Below are positions 1-5,746 of a DNA stretch of 5,746 bases, in pieces. Numbering within the stretch: the first letter of the stretch is position 1; every line of letters begins with the position of its first letter. A program made the position numbers and the translations under genes. The stretch covers positions 1-5,746 of the forward strand of contig JAIKXK010000128.1 in the NCBI GenBank assembly GCA_024684155.1, written 5' to 3'. Source of the DNA: Lachnospiraceae bacterium (GTDB lineage Bacteria > Bacillota > Clostridia > Lachnospirales > Lachnospiraceae). The notes under the pieces are model-generated. The model made no database searches. It was not told the DNA's origin and saw only the letters and a list, made by a program, of their open reading frames with translations.

Positions 1-658
1 GATTTATCTGTTTTCCATTGATGAGGAAAATGATTACTATTTATTAGAGGATGCAGAACAGATTCCAGAAGGGTATGAATACGTTGATTTAAAAGAGCTG
101 CGTAACCATGGCGAATATAAAAAGTATCGTATGTTTGTGGCTTATACCGCTATGCAATTATCCAGATGGTATAAGAACAATCGATTCTGTGGGCGATGTG
201 GTGGAAAGACATATTTAGACGAAAAAGAAAGGGCGCTTCGCTGTAATTGTGGTAATGTGATTTATCCAAGAGTGGTACCGGCGGTAATTGTTGGAGTTAT
301 AAATGGAGATAAACTTTTAGTGACAAAGTATCGCGTGGGGTATGGTCATTTTGCTCTGGTAGCAGGTTTTACAGAAATTGGTGAAACCTTAGAGGAAACA
401 GTAGAACGTGAAGTAATGGAAGAAGCTGGGCTAAAGGTTAAGAATATTCGTTATTATAAGTCGCAGCCTTGGGGAATGGCTGATGATATTTTGGCTGGAT
501 TTTACTGTGATGTAGATGGAGATGATACCATTTCCATGGATGAAGACGAATTGAAATTGGCAGAGTGGAGAAGCCGTGATGAGATTGAACTTCAGCCAGA
601 CGATTTTTCACTTACCAATGAAATGATGAAGCGATTTAAAGAGGGGCTTTTGAAATAA
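1..658 (+). CDS. nudC: NudC-like NAD(H) pyrophosphatase (Nudix hydrolase), 5'-truncated by window edge
   Basis: The reading frame is open from the left edge (first whole codon at base 2), so the true start lies outside; the ATG at 131 is internal. Numbered from that Met, a zinc ribbon is visible with Cys20, Cys23, Cys38 and Cys40, followed by a complete Nudix box at 79-101 (G79, E85, R93, E94, E97, E98, G100) that binds the catalytic metals. Next comes SQPW at 111-114, the first half of the NADH pyrophosphatase signature SQPWPFPxS. Known members split NAD(H) into NMN(H) and AMP in the cytoplasm and, in E. coli, remove NAD caps from RNA. Two oddities: the second zinc pair is CxC rather than the CxxC of E. 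coli NudC, and PFPxS after SQPW is replaced by GMADD. The order of zinc ribbon, Nudix box and SQPW makes the family firm; exact substrate preference is inferred. The stop codon is at 656-658, inside an inverted repeat. Confidence 0.9.
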   Translation, partial: IYLFSIDEENDYYLLEDAEQIPEGYEYVDLKELRNHGEYKKYRMFVAYTAMQLSRWYKNNRFCGRCGGKTYLDEKERALRCNCGNVIYPRVVPAVIVGVINGDKLLVTKYRVGYGHFALVAGFTEIGETLEETVEREVMEEAGLKVKNIRYYKSQPWGMADDILAGFYCDVDGDDTISMDEDELKLAEWRSRDEIELQPDDFSLTNEMMKRFKEGLLK

Positions 659-678
659 AAATAGATTTTATTTCAAAA
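648..678. repeat. 13-bp perfect inverted repeat overlapping the nudC stop
   Basis: Arms TTTTGAAATAAAA (648-660) and TTTTATTTCAAAA (666-678) are exact reverse complements around the 5-base loop ATAGA. The left arm contains the last codons and the stop of the Nudix gene. The arms are almost pure A/T and no T-run follows on the + strand, so it is a poor intrinsic terminator. It could be a weak 3'-end hairpin protecting the nudC message or an AT-rich operator for the gene downstream. The repeat is seen directly; its role is inferred. Confidence 0.6.
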
Positions 679-703
679 AAATCACTTTGGATTGGAGTGA
701 TTT
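679..703. repeat. 8-bp inverted repeat with the candidate -35 element in its loop
   Basis: AAATCACT (679-686) and AGTGATTT (696-703) are exact reverse complements separated by TTGGATTGG. It starts on the base after the upstream 13-bp repeat ends, and both share an A-run (675-681). The loop carries the candidate -35 hexamer of the next promoter, a position where a bound dimeric regulator would block polymerase. As a + strand hairpin it has only three trailing T, all in the stem, so a terminator reading is weaker. On the minus strand the T-run would be longer, but no minus-strand gene is present to terminate. Confidence 0.5.
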
Positions 704-713
704 GTGGTATGAT
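687..713 (+). promoter_or_regulatory. Candidate sigma-A promoter for the double-receiver gene
   Basis: TTGGAT (687-692) matches four of six -35 bases, and TATGAT (708-713) matches five of six -10 bases. The 15-base spacer is short, but TG at 705-706 forms an extended -10, which tolerates a weak -35. Transcription would start near 720, leaving a leader of about 30 bases before the ATG at 752. An alternative is TTGTGG (702-707) with TATAAG (725-730) at 17 bases, but its start point would fall on the ribosome binding site, so it is less likely. Confidence 0.5.
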
Positions 714-751
714 GAAAGAGTACTTATAAGAATCACAGGGAGAGGGGACTT

Positions 752-1501
752 ATGAAACAGTTATTAGCAATTGGAAAAGCAAACGAAGAGGCAAAAGCAC
801 TATATTCTTTTTTTGAAAAATATTTTGGAATGCAGGTATTTGAACAAAGTATTGATTCTGTGACAGGGGTGATCCAGGCCATGAAGCCTGATCTTTTGTT
901 GGTCAGTGTAGAGGAACTTTTAGTATCTCCTACCATGGCATTAAATGATTTGCAAAAACAGCTCCCAGATCAGTTAATTCTTACGGTTGGTAAGACAGAG
1001 GATTTTGTTCGATTTGAAAAACTCTATGTAGGGGAACCTATTGAGAATATTAAGCTTCCATATGAAGATGATGCAGCTCTTTTTGCAGTTTGCTCAAAGC
1101 TTAAAATTTCCATGAAGAAATTAAAGCAAGAGAGTGCTAATAAAAAGACGATTTTAGTAGTGGATGATGATGCTACTACACTTCGTAGTTTAAAGAGTAT
1201 CTTAGATGATAAGTATAATGTGGAAGTGGCAATTTCAGGAGAAAAGGCGTTTCAGATTATGGATGAAAAAATCCCAGATCTTTTGATTTTGGATTATGAC
1301 ATGCCAGTAATGAATGGAAAACAGGTATTAGAGAAGGTTCGTGCTACACAAAAGCTGGCTCATTTACCAGCAATCTTTGTAACTGGAGTAACGGATAAGA
1401 GCAATATTACTTCGTTAATTTCTCTTCGTCCTTCAGGATACTTGTTAAAGCCTATTACAATGGATGTGTTACTTGCTGAAATTGGGAAAGTATTAAAGTA
1501 G
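752..1501 (+). CDS. Double-receiver response regulator (degenerate REC + intact REC, no output domain)
   Basis: This 249-residue cytoplasmic protein has two CheY-like halves. The C-terminal half (about 131-249) is a canonical receiver: acidic pair Asp138/Asp139 after strand 1, phospho-acceptor Asp181 followed by MPVMNG, Thr211 in FVTG, and Lys233 in LLKP. The N-terminal half (about 1-115) follows the same pattern but lacks the chemistry: Gly8/Lys9 stand at the acidic pair, Ser52 at the phospho-Asp position, and Leu102 before Pro103 where Lys is expected; Thr78 is kept. It is therefore probably a pseudoreceiver used for binding or dimerisation. No DNA-binding, GGDEF, phosphatase or kinase domain follows, so output must be through a partner protein or as a phosphate sink. 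No cognate kinase adjoins it. The ATG at 752 is supported by a purine-rich Shine-Dalgarno AGGGAGAGGGG at 737-747 range. The next gene starts 8 bases after its stop, implying one transcript. Confidence 0.85.
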   Translation: MKQLLAIGKANEEAKALYSFFEKYFGMQVFEQSIDSVTGVIQAMKPDLLLVSVEELLVSPTMALNDLQKQLPDQLILTVGKTEDFVRFEKLYVGEPIENIKLPYEDDAALFAVCSKLKISMKKLKQESANKKTILVVDDDATTLRSLKSILDDKYNVEVAISGEKAFQIMDEKIPDLLILDYDMPVMNGKQVLEKVRATQKLAHLPAIFVTGVTDKSNITSLISLRPSGYLLKPITMDVLLAEIGKVLK

Positions 1502-1509
1502 GAAATTAT

Positions 1510-1791
1510 ATGGCAGTTACAGATATTTTGGACTTGGTAAAGAAAAAAGCAAAGGAAGACGAGACGTTCAAACAGGCCCTTCTTCATACGAAGGATATGG
1601 AAAAACCTGTAACGGAGTTTTGCAAGATTTGTACAGAAAATGGATTTGAATTATCTGCATTTGAATTGGTTACAGCAGGAGAAGATGCCTATGCAGCTAT
1701 GAAACGCTCTACCAATGGTGGTGGAGAAAATTCTCCTTTACTTGAGGATGCAGATGATTTGTATGGAATGTTTTTATTAGAATTAGAATAA
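1510..1791 (+). CDS. Small Nif11-like domain protein (93 aa)
   Basis: The N-terminal 55 residues resemble the Nif11 domain: an amphipathic helix (ILDLVKKKAKED), a segment around ETFKQALLHTKD, then a second helix ending in the characteristic ENGFELSAFEL (43-53). Nif11 domains occur in nitrogen-fixation-associated small proteins and as leaders of some ribosomally made, modified peptides. Residues 70-72 are Gly-Gly-Gly, followed by a 21-residue acidic tail with no Cys and only one Ser, which makes a lanthipeptide core unlikely. It has no signal peptide or membrane segment. It starts 8 bases after the double-receiver gene, with GGAAA at 1501-1505 as a weak ribosome binding site, and ends at a strong terminator. 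It is thus the last gene of a two-gene unit and may be a partner of the receiver protein. The Nif11 assignment is by eye; the function is unknown. Confidence 0.7.
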   Translation: MAVTDILDLVKKKAKEDETFKQALLHTKDMEKPVTEFCKICTENGFELSAFELVTAGEDAYAAMKRSTNGGGENSPLLEDADDLYGMFLLELE

Positions 1792-1794
1792 CAG

Positions 1795-1823
1795 AAAGGG
1801 GCCGAAAAAAAGGCCCCTTTTTT
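1795..1823 (+). terminator. Strong intrinsic terminator after the Nif11-like gene
   Basis: AAAGGGGCC (1795-1803) and GGCCCCTTT (1812-1820) form a perfect 9-bp stem with six consecutive G/C pairs and an 8-base A-rich loop, followed by a T-run to 1823. It begins 4 bases after the stop of the small gene. It closes the double-receiver unit, yet lies only about 25 bases before the MATE start, so MATE needs read-through or a promoter that overlaps the hairpin. Confidence 0.93.
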
Positions 1824-1827
1824 AGGT

Positions 1828-1839
1828 AGAAAGGAAGTG
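1828..1839 (+). promoter_or_regulatory. Ribosome binding site deciding the MATE start
   Basis: AGAAAGGAAGTG differs by one base (1836) from AGAAAGGAGGTG, the full complement of the 16S rRNA tail. The GTG at 1837 lies inside this match and cannot readily be the start. The next in-frame start codon is GTG at 1849, 11 bases past the GGAAG core: somewhat long but usable. Confidence 0.55.
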
Positions 1840-1848
1840 TCGAATCAA

Positions 1849-3195
1849 GTGGGTGCGAAAGTGTTGTTTGATCGCAGGGCCTTGTTTCGTTTAATTCTTC
1901 CACTTTTGGGAGAACAATTTTTAAGTATTAGTTTGGGACTTTTTGATTCCCTTATGGTGTCATCCTGCGGAGAGGCGGCAGTATCGGGAGTTTCTTTGGT
2001 GGATTCCATTTCTGTTTTAATTATTCAGGTATTGTCTGCCTTAGCAACTGGTGGTGCTGTCATTTGTAGCCAATATTTAGGACAGGAACACTATACTCAT
2101 GCTAAGCGTGCAGCAGGACAATTAATGCTTGTTATGGTAATTGGATCTGTAAGTATAATGGCCCTTGTTTTATGTTCTTATAAGGGGCTGTTAAGATTGA
2201 TATTCGGGTCTATTGAAGTAGATGTCATGGATGCTGCAGTAACCTATTTTTGGATCAGTGCCTTGTCATATCCATTCCTTGGCCTGTATAATGTAGGGGC
2301 AGCTCTGTTTCGAAGCCAGGGAAATAGTAAGATTTCATTAATGGCAAGTTTTATTATGAATGTGTTTAACATTGGTGGAAATGCAATTTTAATCTTTGGC
2401 TTTCATATGGGAGTTGCAGGAGCTGCAATGGCCACCTTACTATCAAGGATAATTTCAGCCTTTGCAGTATTTTGGATGCTACAAACGAAAAATCCTGTGT
2501 TAGCCTTAAACAAAGAAGTGTTTTTTGCCTTTGATAAAAAAATGATACGACGTATTTTATCCATTGGTATTCCAAGCGGTATTGAAAATGGAATGTTTCA
2601 AATTGGGAAATTGCTTCTTTCCAGTATGATTTCAGGATTTGGTACTGTAGCCATTACAGCAAATGCTGTGGCAGGAAATATAGCCAGCGTCTTTAATGTT
2701 CCTGGTGTTGCAGTGGGACAGTCCATGCTTACAGTTATCGGACAGTCCATTGGCTATGGTGATGAAGAACAAACAAAACACTATGGAAAAGTATTGCATC
2801 GCCTGTCTTTAGCCTTTGTATTTTGTGCTCAGGTATTACAGTTATTACTATTACATCCAATTCTTCGGATGTATCAATTATCGGATGCTACTTATATGGA
2901 GACAGAACGACTTTTGGTTTCTACTGCCTTGTTTGCAATGTTTTTCTGGGCAGAGAGTTTTGCAACACCAAATATTTTGCGAGCAGCAGGAGCAGCGAAG
3001 TTTACTATGATTGTAAGTACTTTTTCCATGTGGGTATTTCGAATTTTAAGCGCCGTAGTCCTAGCTCTTCATTTTGAATTAGGTGTCTTTGGTGTTTGGC
3101 TTGGTATGTACATTGATTGGATCTTTAGAGGTCTTATTTTCTTCGTGGTGTATATTCGAGGAAAGTGGGCAAAGAGAAAACCAATTGCAGTATAA
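1849..3195 (+). CDS. MATE-family efflux transporter
   Basis: An integral membrane exporter of 448 residues from the chosen GTG (452 if GTG 1837 is used), the normal length for the 12-helix MATE fold. Members exchange Na+ or H+ for drugs, metabolites or other organic cations. The sequence shows two homologous halves. The first runs from the basic, helix-starting LFDRRALFRLILPLLGEQF through GLFDSLMVSSCGEAAVSGVS and the GGAVICSQYLGQ segment, with GAALFRSQGNSK near the end of its first helices. The second starts at about 235 with KKMIRRILSIGIPSGIENG and repeats the pattern with GQSMLTVIGQSIGYGD and LRAAGAAKF. The C-terminus is basic (RGKWAKRK), consistent with a cytoplasmic end. The start rests on the ribosome binding site at 1828-1839. 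Substrate cannot be told from sequence. The ybaK-like gene follows after 13 bases and is probably co-transcribed, though the two have no obvious functional link. Confidence 0.93.
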   Translation: MGAKVLFDRRALFRLILPLLGEQFLSISLGLFDSLMVSSCGEAAVSGVSLVDSISVLIIQVLSALATGGAVICSQYLGQEHYTHAKRAAGQLMLVMVIGSVSIMALVLCSYKGLLRLIFGSIEVDVMDAAVTYFWISALSYPFLGLYNVGAALFRSQGNSKISLMASFIMNVFNIGGNAILIFGFHMGVAGAAMATLLSRIISAFAVFWMLQTKNPVLALNKEVFFAFDKKMIRRILSIGIPSGIENGMFQIGKLLLSSMISGFGTVAITANAVAGNIASVFNVPGVAVGQSMLTVIGQSIGYGDEEQTKHYGKVLHRLSLAFVFCAQVLQLLLLHPILRMYQLSDATYMETERLLVSTALFAMFFWAESFATPNILRAAGAAKFTMIVSTFSMWVFRILSAVVLALHFELGVFGVWLGMYIDWIFRGLIFFVVYIRGKWAKRKPIAV

Positions 3196-3202
3196 AAAGG
3201 AG
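3195..3202 (+). promoter_or_regulatory. Ribosome binding site deciding the ybaK start
   Basis: AAAAGGAG lies just after the MATE stop, before two consecutive ATG codons at 3206 and 3209. Spacing is 3 bases to the first and 6 to the second, favouring the second. The frame is open further upstream to an ATG at 3083, but that part lies inside the MATE gene. Confidence 0.7.
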
Positions 3203-3208
3203 TGTATG

Positions 3209-3697
3209 ATGGCAAAGAAGAAACAAGAAGTAAAAACAAATGCCATGCGTATTTTAGATAATTTAGGAATTTCATATGAAACACAATCCTATGAATGTAA
3301 GGAGTTTGAGGATGGATCTCATACAGCAGATATGCTGGGATTGAACCATGATGAAGTTTACAAGACCTTAATTTGTCATGGAAAAGATAAAAGTTACTAT
3401 GCCTTTGTAATTCCTATTGACGAGGAACTTGATATGAAAAAGGCAGCCAAAAGCGTAGGAGAAAAAAGCGTGGAGATGATTCACGTAAAAGATTTAAAAA
3501 ATATAACAGGGTATGTTCGCGGAGGATGTACTTCTGTTGGATTAAAAAAGCCCTACCCGGTTCGCATTGACCAGGGAGCACGGGAAAAGGAGCTTATTTA
3601 TGTCAGCGCTGGAAAGGTAGGATGTCAGATGCGTCTTTCTCCAATAGATTTATGTAAAGCAGCGGGAGGAGAATTCTCGGATATCATTCGAAACTAA
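3209..3697 (+). CDS. ybaK: YbaK/EbsC-family Cys-tRNA(Pro) deacylase
   Basis: A 162-residue cytoplasmic trans-editing enzyme; characterised YbaK proteins hydrolyse Cys-tRNA(Pro) mischarged by prolyl-tRNA synthetase. Length matches the single-domain family. Visible marks are the early helix NAMRILDNLGISYETQSY, Lys52 in the VYKTLI motif (equivalent to the essential Lys46 of the E. coli enzyme), the YYAFVIP strand at about 63-69, and the glycine loop YVRGGCTSVGLKK at 102-114 that shapes the active site. The closing YVSAGKVGCQMRLSP segment (131-145) is also typical. The start was chosen at the second of two adjacent ATGs because of Shine-Dalgarno spacing; using the first adds one Met. It follows the MATE gene by 13 bases without a visible promoter or terminator between, so it is likely in that operon. 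Related INS-domain proteins deacylate other tRNAs, but the motif set fits YbaK best. Confidence 0.93.
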   Translation: MAKKKQEVKTNAMRILDNLGISYETQSYECKEFEDGSHTADMLGLNHDEVYKTLICHGKDKSYYAFVIPIDEELDMKKAAKSVGEKSVEMIHVKDLKNITGYVRGGCTSVGLKKPYPVRIDQGAREKELIYVSAGKVGCQMRLSPIDLCKAAGGEFSDIIRN

Positions 3698-3733
3698 GGT
3701 TATAAAAAGGGGAAGTACTAGGAAGAGGATAAT

Positions 3734-4441
3734 ATGATTAGAGTAGCTGTAGTAGAAGACGAACAAAGTGATATTAATAACTTGTCCGCTCTATTGGAAA
3801 GATACGGAAAAGAACGATCGGAACATATAGAGGTATTTCCATTTAAAAATGCCATTAATTTTTTAAATGGATATCAACCAAACTATGATTTGATTTTCAT
3901 GGATATTCAGATGCCCCATATGGATGGAATGGATGCTGCATCAAAGTTACGGCAGATTGATAGCGATACCCTGCTTATTTTTGTTACCAATATGGCAAAT
4001 GTAGCGGTAAATGGGTATGAGGTGGGTGCTTTTGATTTTATTGTAAAACCGGCAGAGTATGCTTCTTTGAAATTAAAAATGGATCGTGTGGTGGAAAATC
4101 TTTCCCTGCAATCAGACAAAAAAATTATCATTACATCAGATGGAGCAAAGATTTTATTTCAGTCAAAGGAAATCCAATATGTGGAGGTGCTGGATCATAA
4201 GCTGATTTATCATACCATAAGAGGGGACTATAGTACCTATGGTACTATGAGCAAAGCTGCAGCAGAATTAAAGGATTCGGGCTTTACCTTTTGTAATAAA
4301 TCCTTTCTTGTAAATATGAAGTATGTGACCAAGGTTGAAAAATATACGGTTACAGTTGGAAATGCCCAGTTGCAAATTTCCCATCCTAGAAAAAAAGGAT
4401 TTATGGAAGAATTATCTGCATATATAGGAGGCACTTTGTAA
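3734..4441 (+). CDS. LytTR-family response regulator (AgrA/LytR type)
   Basis: A 235-residue transcription factor. Residues 1-120 form a receiver domain with Glu8/Asp9 after strand 1, phospho-acceptor Asp57 in LIFMDIQMPHMDG, Thr85 in FVTN, and Lys105 in VKP. Residues about 128-230 form a LytTR DNA-binding domain, shown by the EIQYVEVLDHKLIYH strands, FTFCNKSFLVNMKYV (184-198), and the terminal LQISHPRKKGFMEEL (213-227), where basic residues contact DNA. Family members bind pairs of short direct repeats upstream of targets. It starts at ATG 3734 behind AGGAAGAGGA (3720-3729), 36 bases after ybaK. Its stop abuts the start of the sensor kinase gene, which is very probably its phosphodonor. No convincing LytTR repeat pair is seen in the 36-base gap, so autoregulation is not supported here. 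Confidence 0.93.
   Translation: MIRVAVVEDEQSDINNLSALLERYGKERSEHIEVFPFKNAINFLNGYQPNYDLIFMDIQMPHMDGMDAASKLRQIDSDTLLIFVTNMANVAVNGYEVGAFDFIVKPAEYASLKLKMDRVVENLSLQSDKKIIITSDGAKILFQSKEIQYVEVLDHKLIYHTIRGDYSTYGTMSKAAAELKDSGFTFCNKSFLVNMKYVTKVEKYTVTVGNAQLQISHPRKKGFMEELSAYIGGTL
4426..4431 (+). promoter_or_regulatory. Ribosome binding site of the sensor kinase inside the regulator gene
   Basis: A perfect AGGAGG sits 10 bases before ATG 4442, within the last codons of the LytTR regulator. With the stop TAA directly followed by ATG, it points to coupled translation of regulator and kinase. Confidence 0.8.
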
Positions 4442-5746
4442 ATGGATTTATTTTGGAGAGAAAATATAGTCATTGGCCTTTTGCTTGTGGAGCTGGTGCT
4501 TTGTCGTCCTTTAAAACGCCGTAGATTTTGGTGGCTTAGTTGGATAGGCTTTGCTATTTTAATGTTTTTAGTAGCTCATTTTTTTAATGGAAATTGGGTA
4601 TGGGAAGATGACCAAAGAATTCAATTAGGGGCAATGCTACAGACAATACCAGCTCGAATTATAATTTTTGGGTTATCCTATGGACAGATGATGTGTTGTT
4701 ATAAATTGCCGGTCTGGAATGGCTTGTATTACCTGGCAATTGCCATGTCCTTGCAGCATACACAGTTTTCCATCTATAAGATTATAGAAGAGGTATTGCG
4801 CTTAACCCATATTGCAAATGCGGTTGGGGTTGAATCTATTCTGCTTGATTTAGCAGTACTTATGGTTTACTTACTTCTTATGGGCTTTATCATATCAGAA
4901 AAAAAACAGATTGAAATCCGGGGAGAAAATCGATTTGTAGTGATTTTAGCCATGGTATTATTTATGGCATCAGAAACCATTAGTATGTATCTTTATGTAA
5001 AAGATCCAATGGTAAATTTTGGATGGACCCTGGTAACCACAAGAACCCAGGATATTTTTTATAATATTGTTATGTTAACCATGCTTTATAACCTGATTGG
5101 CCGAAAAGCATTAGAAGTGGAAAATGATGCTTTGTCTGCTCTTTCTAGACAAAGAAGTAATCAATATATTTTTACCCAGGAACTAATTAATACCATAAAT
5201 ATTAAATCTCATGATTTAAAAAAACAGGTAAGGTATTTAAAAAATAATACGGAAGGTACGAAGGAATTTCTAGATGATATTGAATCAAGTGTGTTATTGT
5301 ACGATTCCATTGTTCATACTAAAAATGATACTCTAAGCGCAATCCTTACAGAAAAAAGTATGGTTTGTCAAAAAAATGAAATACCCTTTACATGCATAGC
5401 AGATGGCAGTGGACTAGGATTTATAAAGGAGTTAGATATTTATACTCTTTTCGCCAACTTAATGGATAATGCCATTGAAGCATCAGAAAAAGTGGCTGCA
5501 GAGGATCGTAGTATTTCTCTTATTGTAAAACAGCAGGGAAGTTTTATTTCCATCCATCAGGAGAATTATTTTAAGGAGCCACCACAAGAAGAAAATGGAA
5601 TTTATAAAACCTTAAAAGCCAATAAGGACTATCACGGATTTGGTATTAAAAGTATGAGAAATATTATAGAGAAATATAATGGGACTTTAAGTATTTCTGT
5701 TGATGAAAAAAGGTTTCGGACAAATATTCTGATTCCAATACCATAA
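4442..5746 (+). CDS. GHKL-domain sensor histidine kinase (AgrC-like)
   Basis: A 434-residue membrane kinase, complete at both ends. The N-terminal half (about 5-220) has six or seven hydrophobic segments, near 5-21, 30-48, 64-81, 88-105, 131-152, 164-185 and 203-219, forming a polytopic sensor as in AgrC-like proteins. A helical linker (221-250) leads to the phosphorylation box NIKSHDLKKQV (253-263) with His257 the likely phospho-acceptor. The ATP-binding domain follows: the N box NLMDNAIEAS at 339-348 with Asn343, and the glycine box YHGFGIKSM at 397-405. It ends with a strand pair including TNILIPIP. Such kinases usually sense peptides or membrane stress and phosphorylate the neighbouring LytTR regulator; the regulator gene lies directly upstream. 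The phosphorylation box has Lys260-Lys261-Gln262 where HDLKHQ is common in clostridial members, a mild variant. No peptide or peptide-processing gene is visible, so the ligand is unknown. Confidence 0.92.
   Translation: MDLFWRENIVIGLLLVELVLCRPLKRRRFWWLSWIGFAILMFLVAHFFNGNWVWEDDQRIQLGAMLQTIPARIIIFGLSYGQMMCCYKLPVWNGLYYLAIAMSLQHTQFSIYKIIEEVLRLTHIANAVGVESILLDLAVLMVYLLLMGFIISEKKQIEIRGENRFVVILAMVLFMASETISMYLYVKDPMVNFGWTLVTTRTQDIFYNIVMLTMLYNLIGRKALEVENDALSALSRQRSNQYIFTQELINTINIKSHDLKKQVRYLKNNTEGTKEFLDDIESSVLLYDSIVHTKNDTLSAILTEKSMVCQKNEIPFTCIADGSGLGFIKELDIYTLFANLMDNAIEASEKVAAEDRSISLIVKQQGSFISIHQENYFKEPPQEENGIYKTLKANKDYHGFGIKSMRNIIEKYNGTLSISVDEKRFRTNILIPIP

Noticed and set aside
131..658. Reading the Nudix gene as a complete 175-residue protein starting at ATG 131
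   Set aside because: The frame is open back to the window edge with 43 plausible protein residues, and there is no ribosome binding site before 131; NudC proteins have an N-terminal domain before the zinc ribbon.
733..936. Minus-strand open frame opposite the double-receiver gene (others at 1360-1587, 1709-1903, 2366-2575, 3069-3284, 3907-4131, 4237-4473)
   Set aside because: All lie antisense to well-supported genes, show no recognisable domain, and give low-complexity translations.
2816..3077. Two overlapping + strand frames inside the MATE gene
   Set aside because: Tyr/Cys/Ser-rich translations without a domain or ribosome binding site, in the shadow of a conserved transporter.
1510..3195. 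A modified-peptide cluster with the Nif11-like protein as precursor and MATE as its exporter
   Set aside because: A terminator separates the two genes, no modifying enzyme is present, and double-glycine leaders are normally exported by peptidase-containing ABC transporters, not MATE proteins.
3083..3208. Upstream extension of the ybaK frame to an ATG at 3083
   Set aside because: The added 42 residues lie inside the MATE gene's conserved C-terminus, and a good ribosome binding site sits directly before 3206/3209.
3705..3729. Two Shine-Dalgarno-like purine tracts before the LytTR gene suggesting a hidden leader peptide
   Set aside because: No start codon follows the first tract at usable spacing; a TAG lies between, and no short frame fits.

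Overview
The window looks like ordinary chromosome from a low-GC Gram-positive anaerobe, most likely a Clostridia member close to Lachnospiraceae. This is an inference from the AT-rich codons, strong AGGAGG-type ribosome binding sites, tight same-strand gene packing, and the pairing of a GHKL sensor kinase with a LytTR response regulator. All genes are on the + strand, and no gap reaches 300 bases. I see no mobile element, RNA gene or CRISPR array.

Layout: (1) The 3' part of a NudC-like NAD(H)/Nudix pyrophosphatase gene, cut by the left edge. (2) A 93-base gap holding two back-to-back perfect inverted repeats and a likely promoter. (3) A two-gene unit: a protein with a degenerate receiver domain fused to an intact receiver and no output domain, then a 93-residue protein resembling Nif11-type domains. 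It ends at a strong intrinsic terminator. (4) A MATE-family multidrug/metabolite exporter whose ribosome binding site lies just after that terminator, followed 13 bases later by a YbaK-type Cys-tRNA deacylase. (5) A LytTR response regulator and an AgrC-like GHKL sensor kinase, with stop and start codons abutting. The kinase stop codon is the last codon of the window.

Functionally, the kinase and LytTR regulator are very probably a cognate pair that senses an extracellular or membrane signal and controls transcription. No signal-peptide gene (AgrD type) or processing gene (AgrB type) lies in the window, so the signal is unknown. The double-receiver protein has no DNA-binding or enzymatic output and probably works by protein-protein contact or as a phosphate sink. 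Its tight linkage to the Nif11-like small protein is the least explained part of the window.

I found no convincing undescribed system. The best leads are the double-receiver/Nif11-like pair, the palindromes around its promoter, and the terminator placed directly before the MATE gene.
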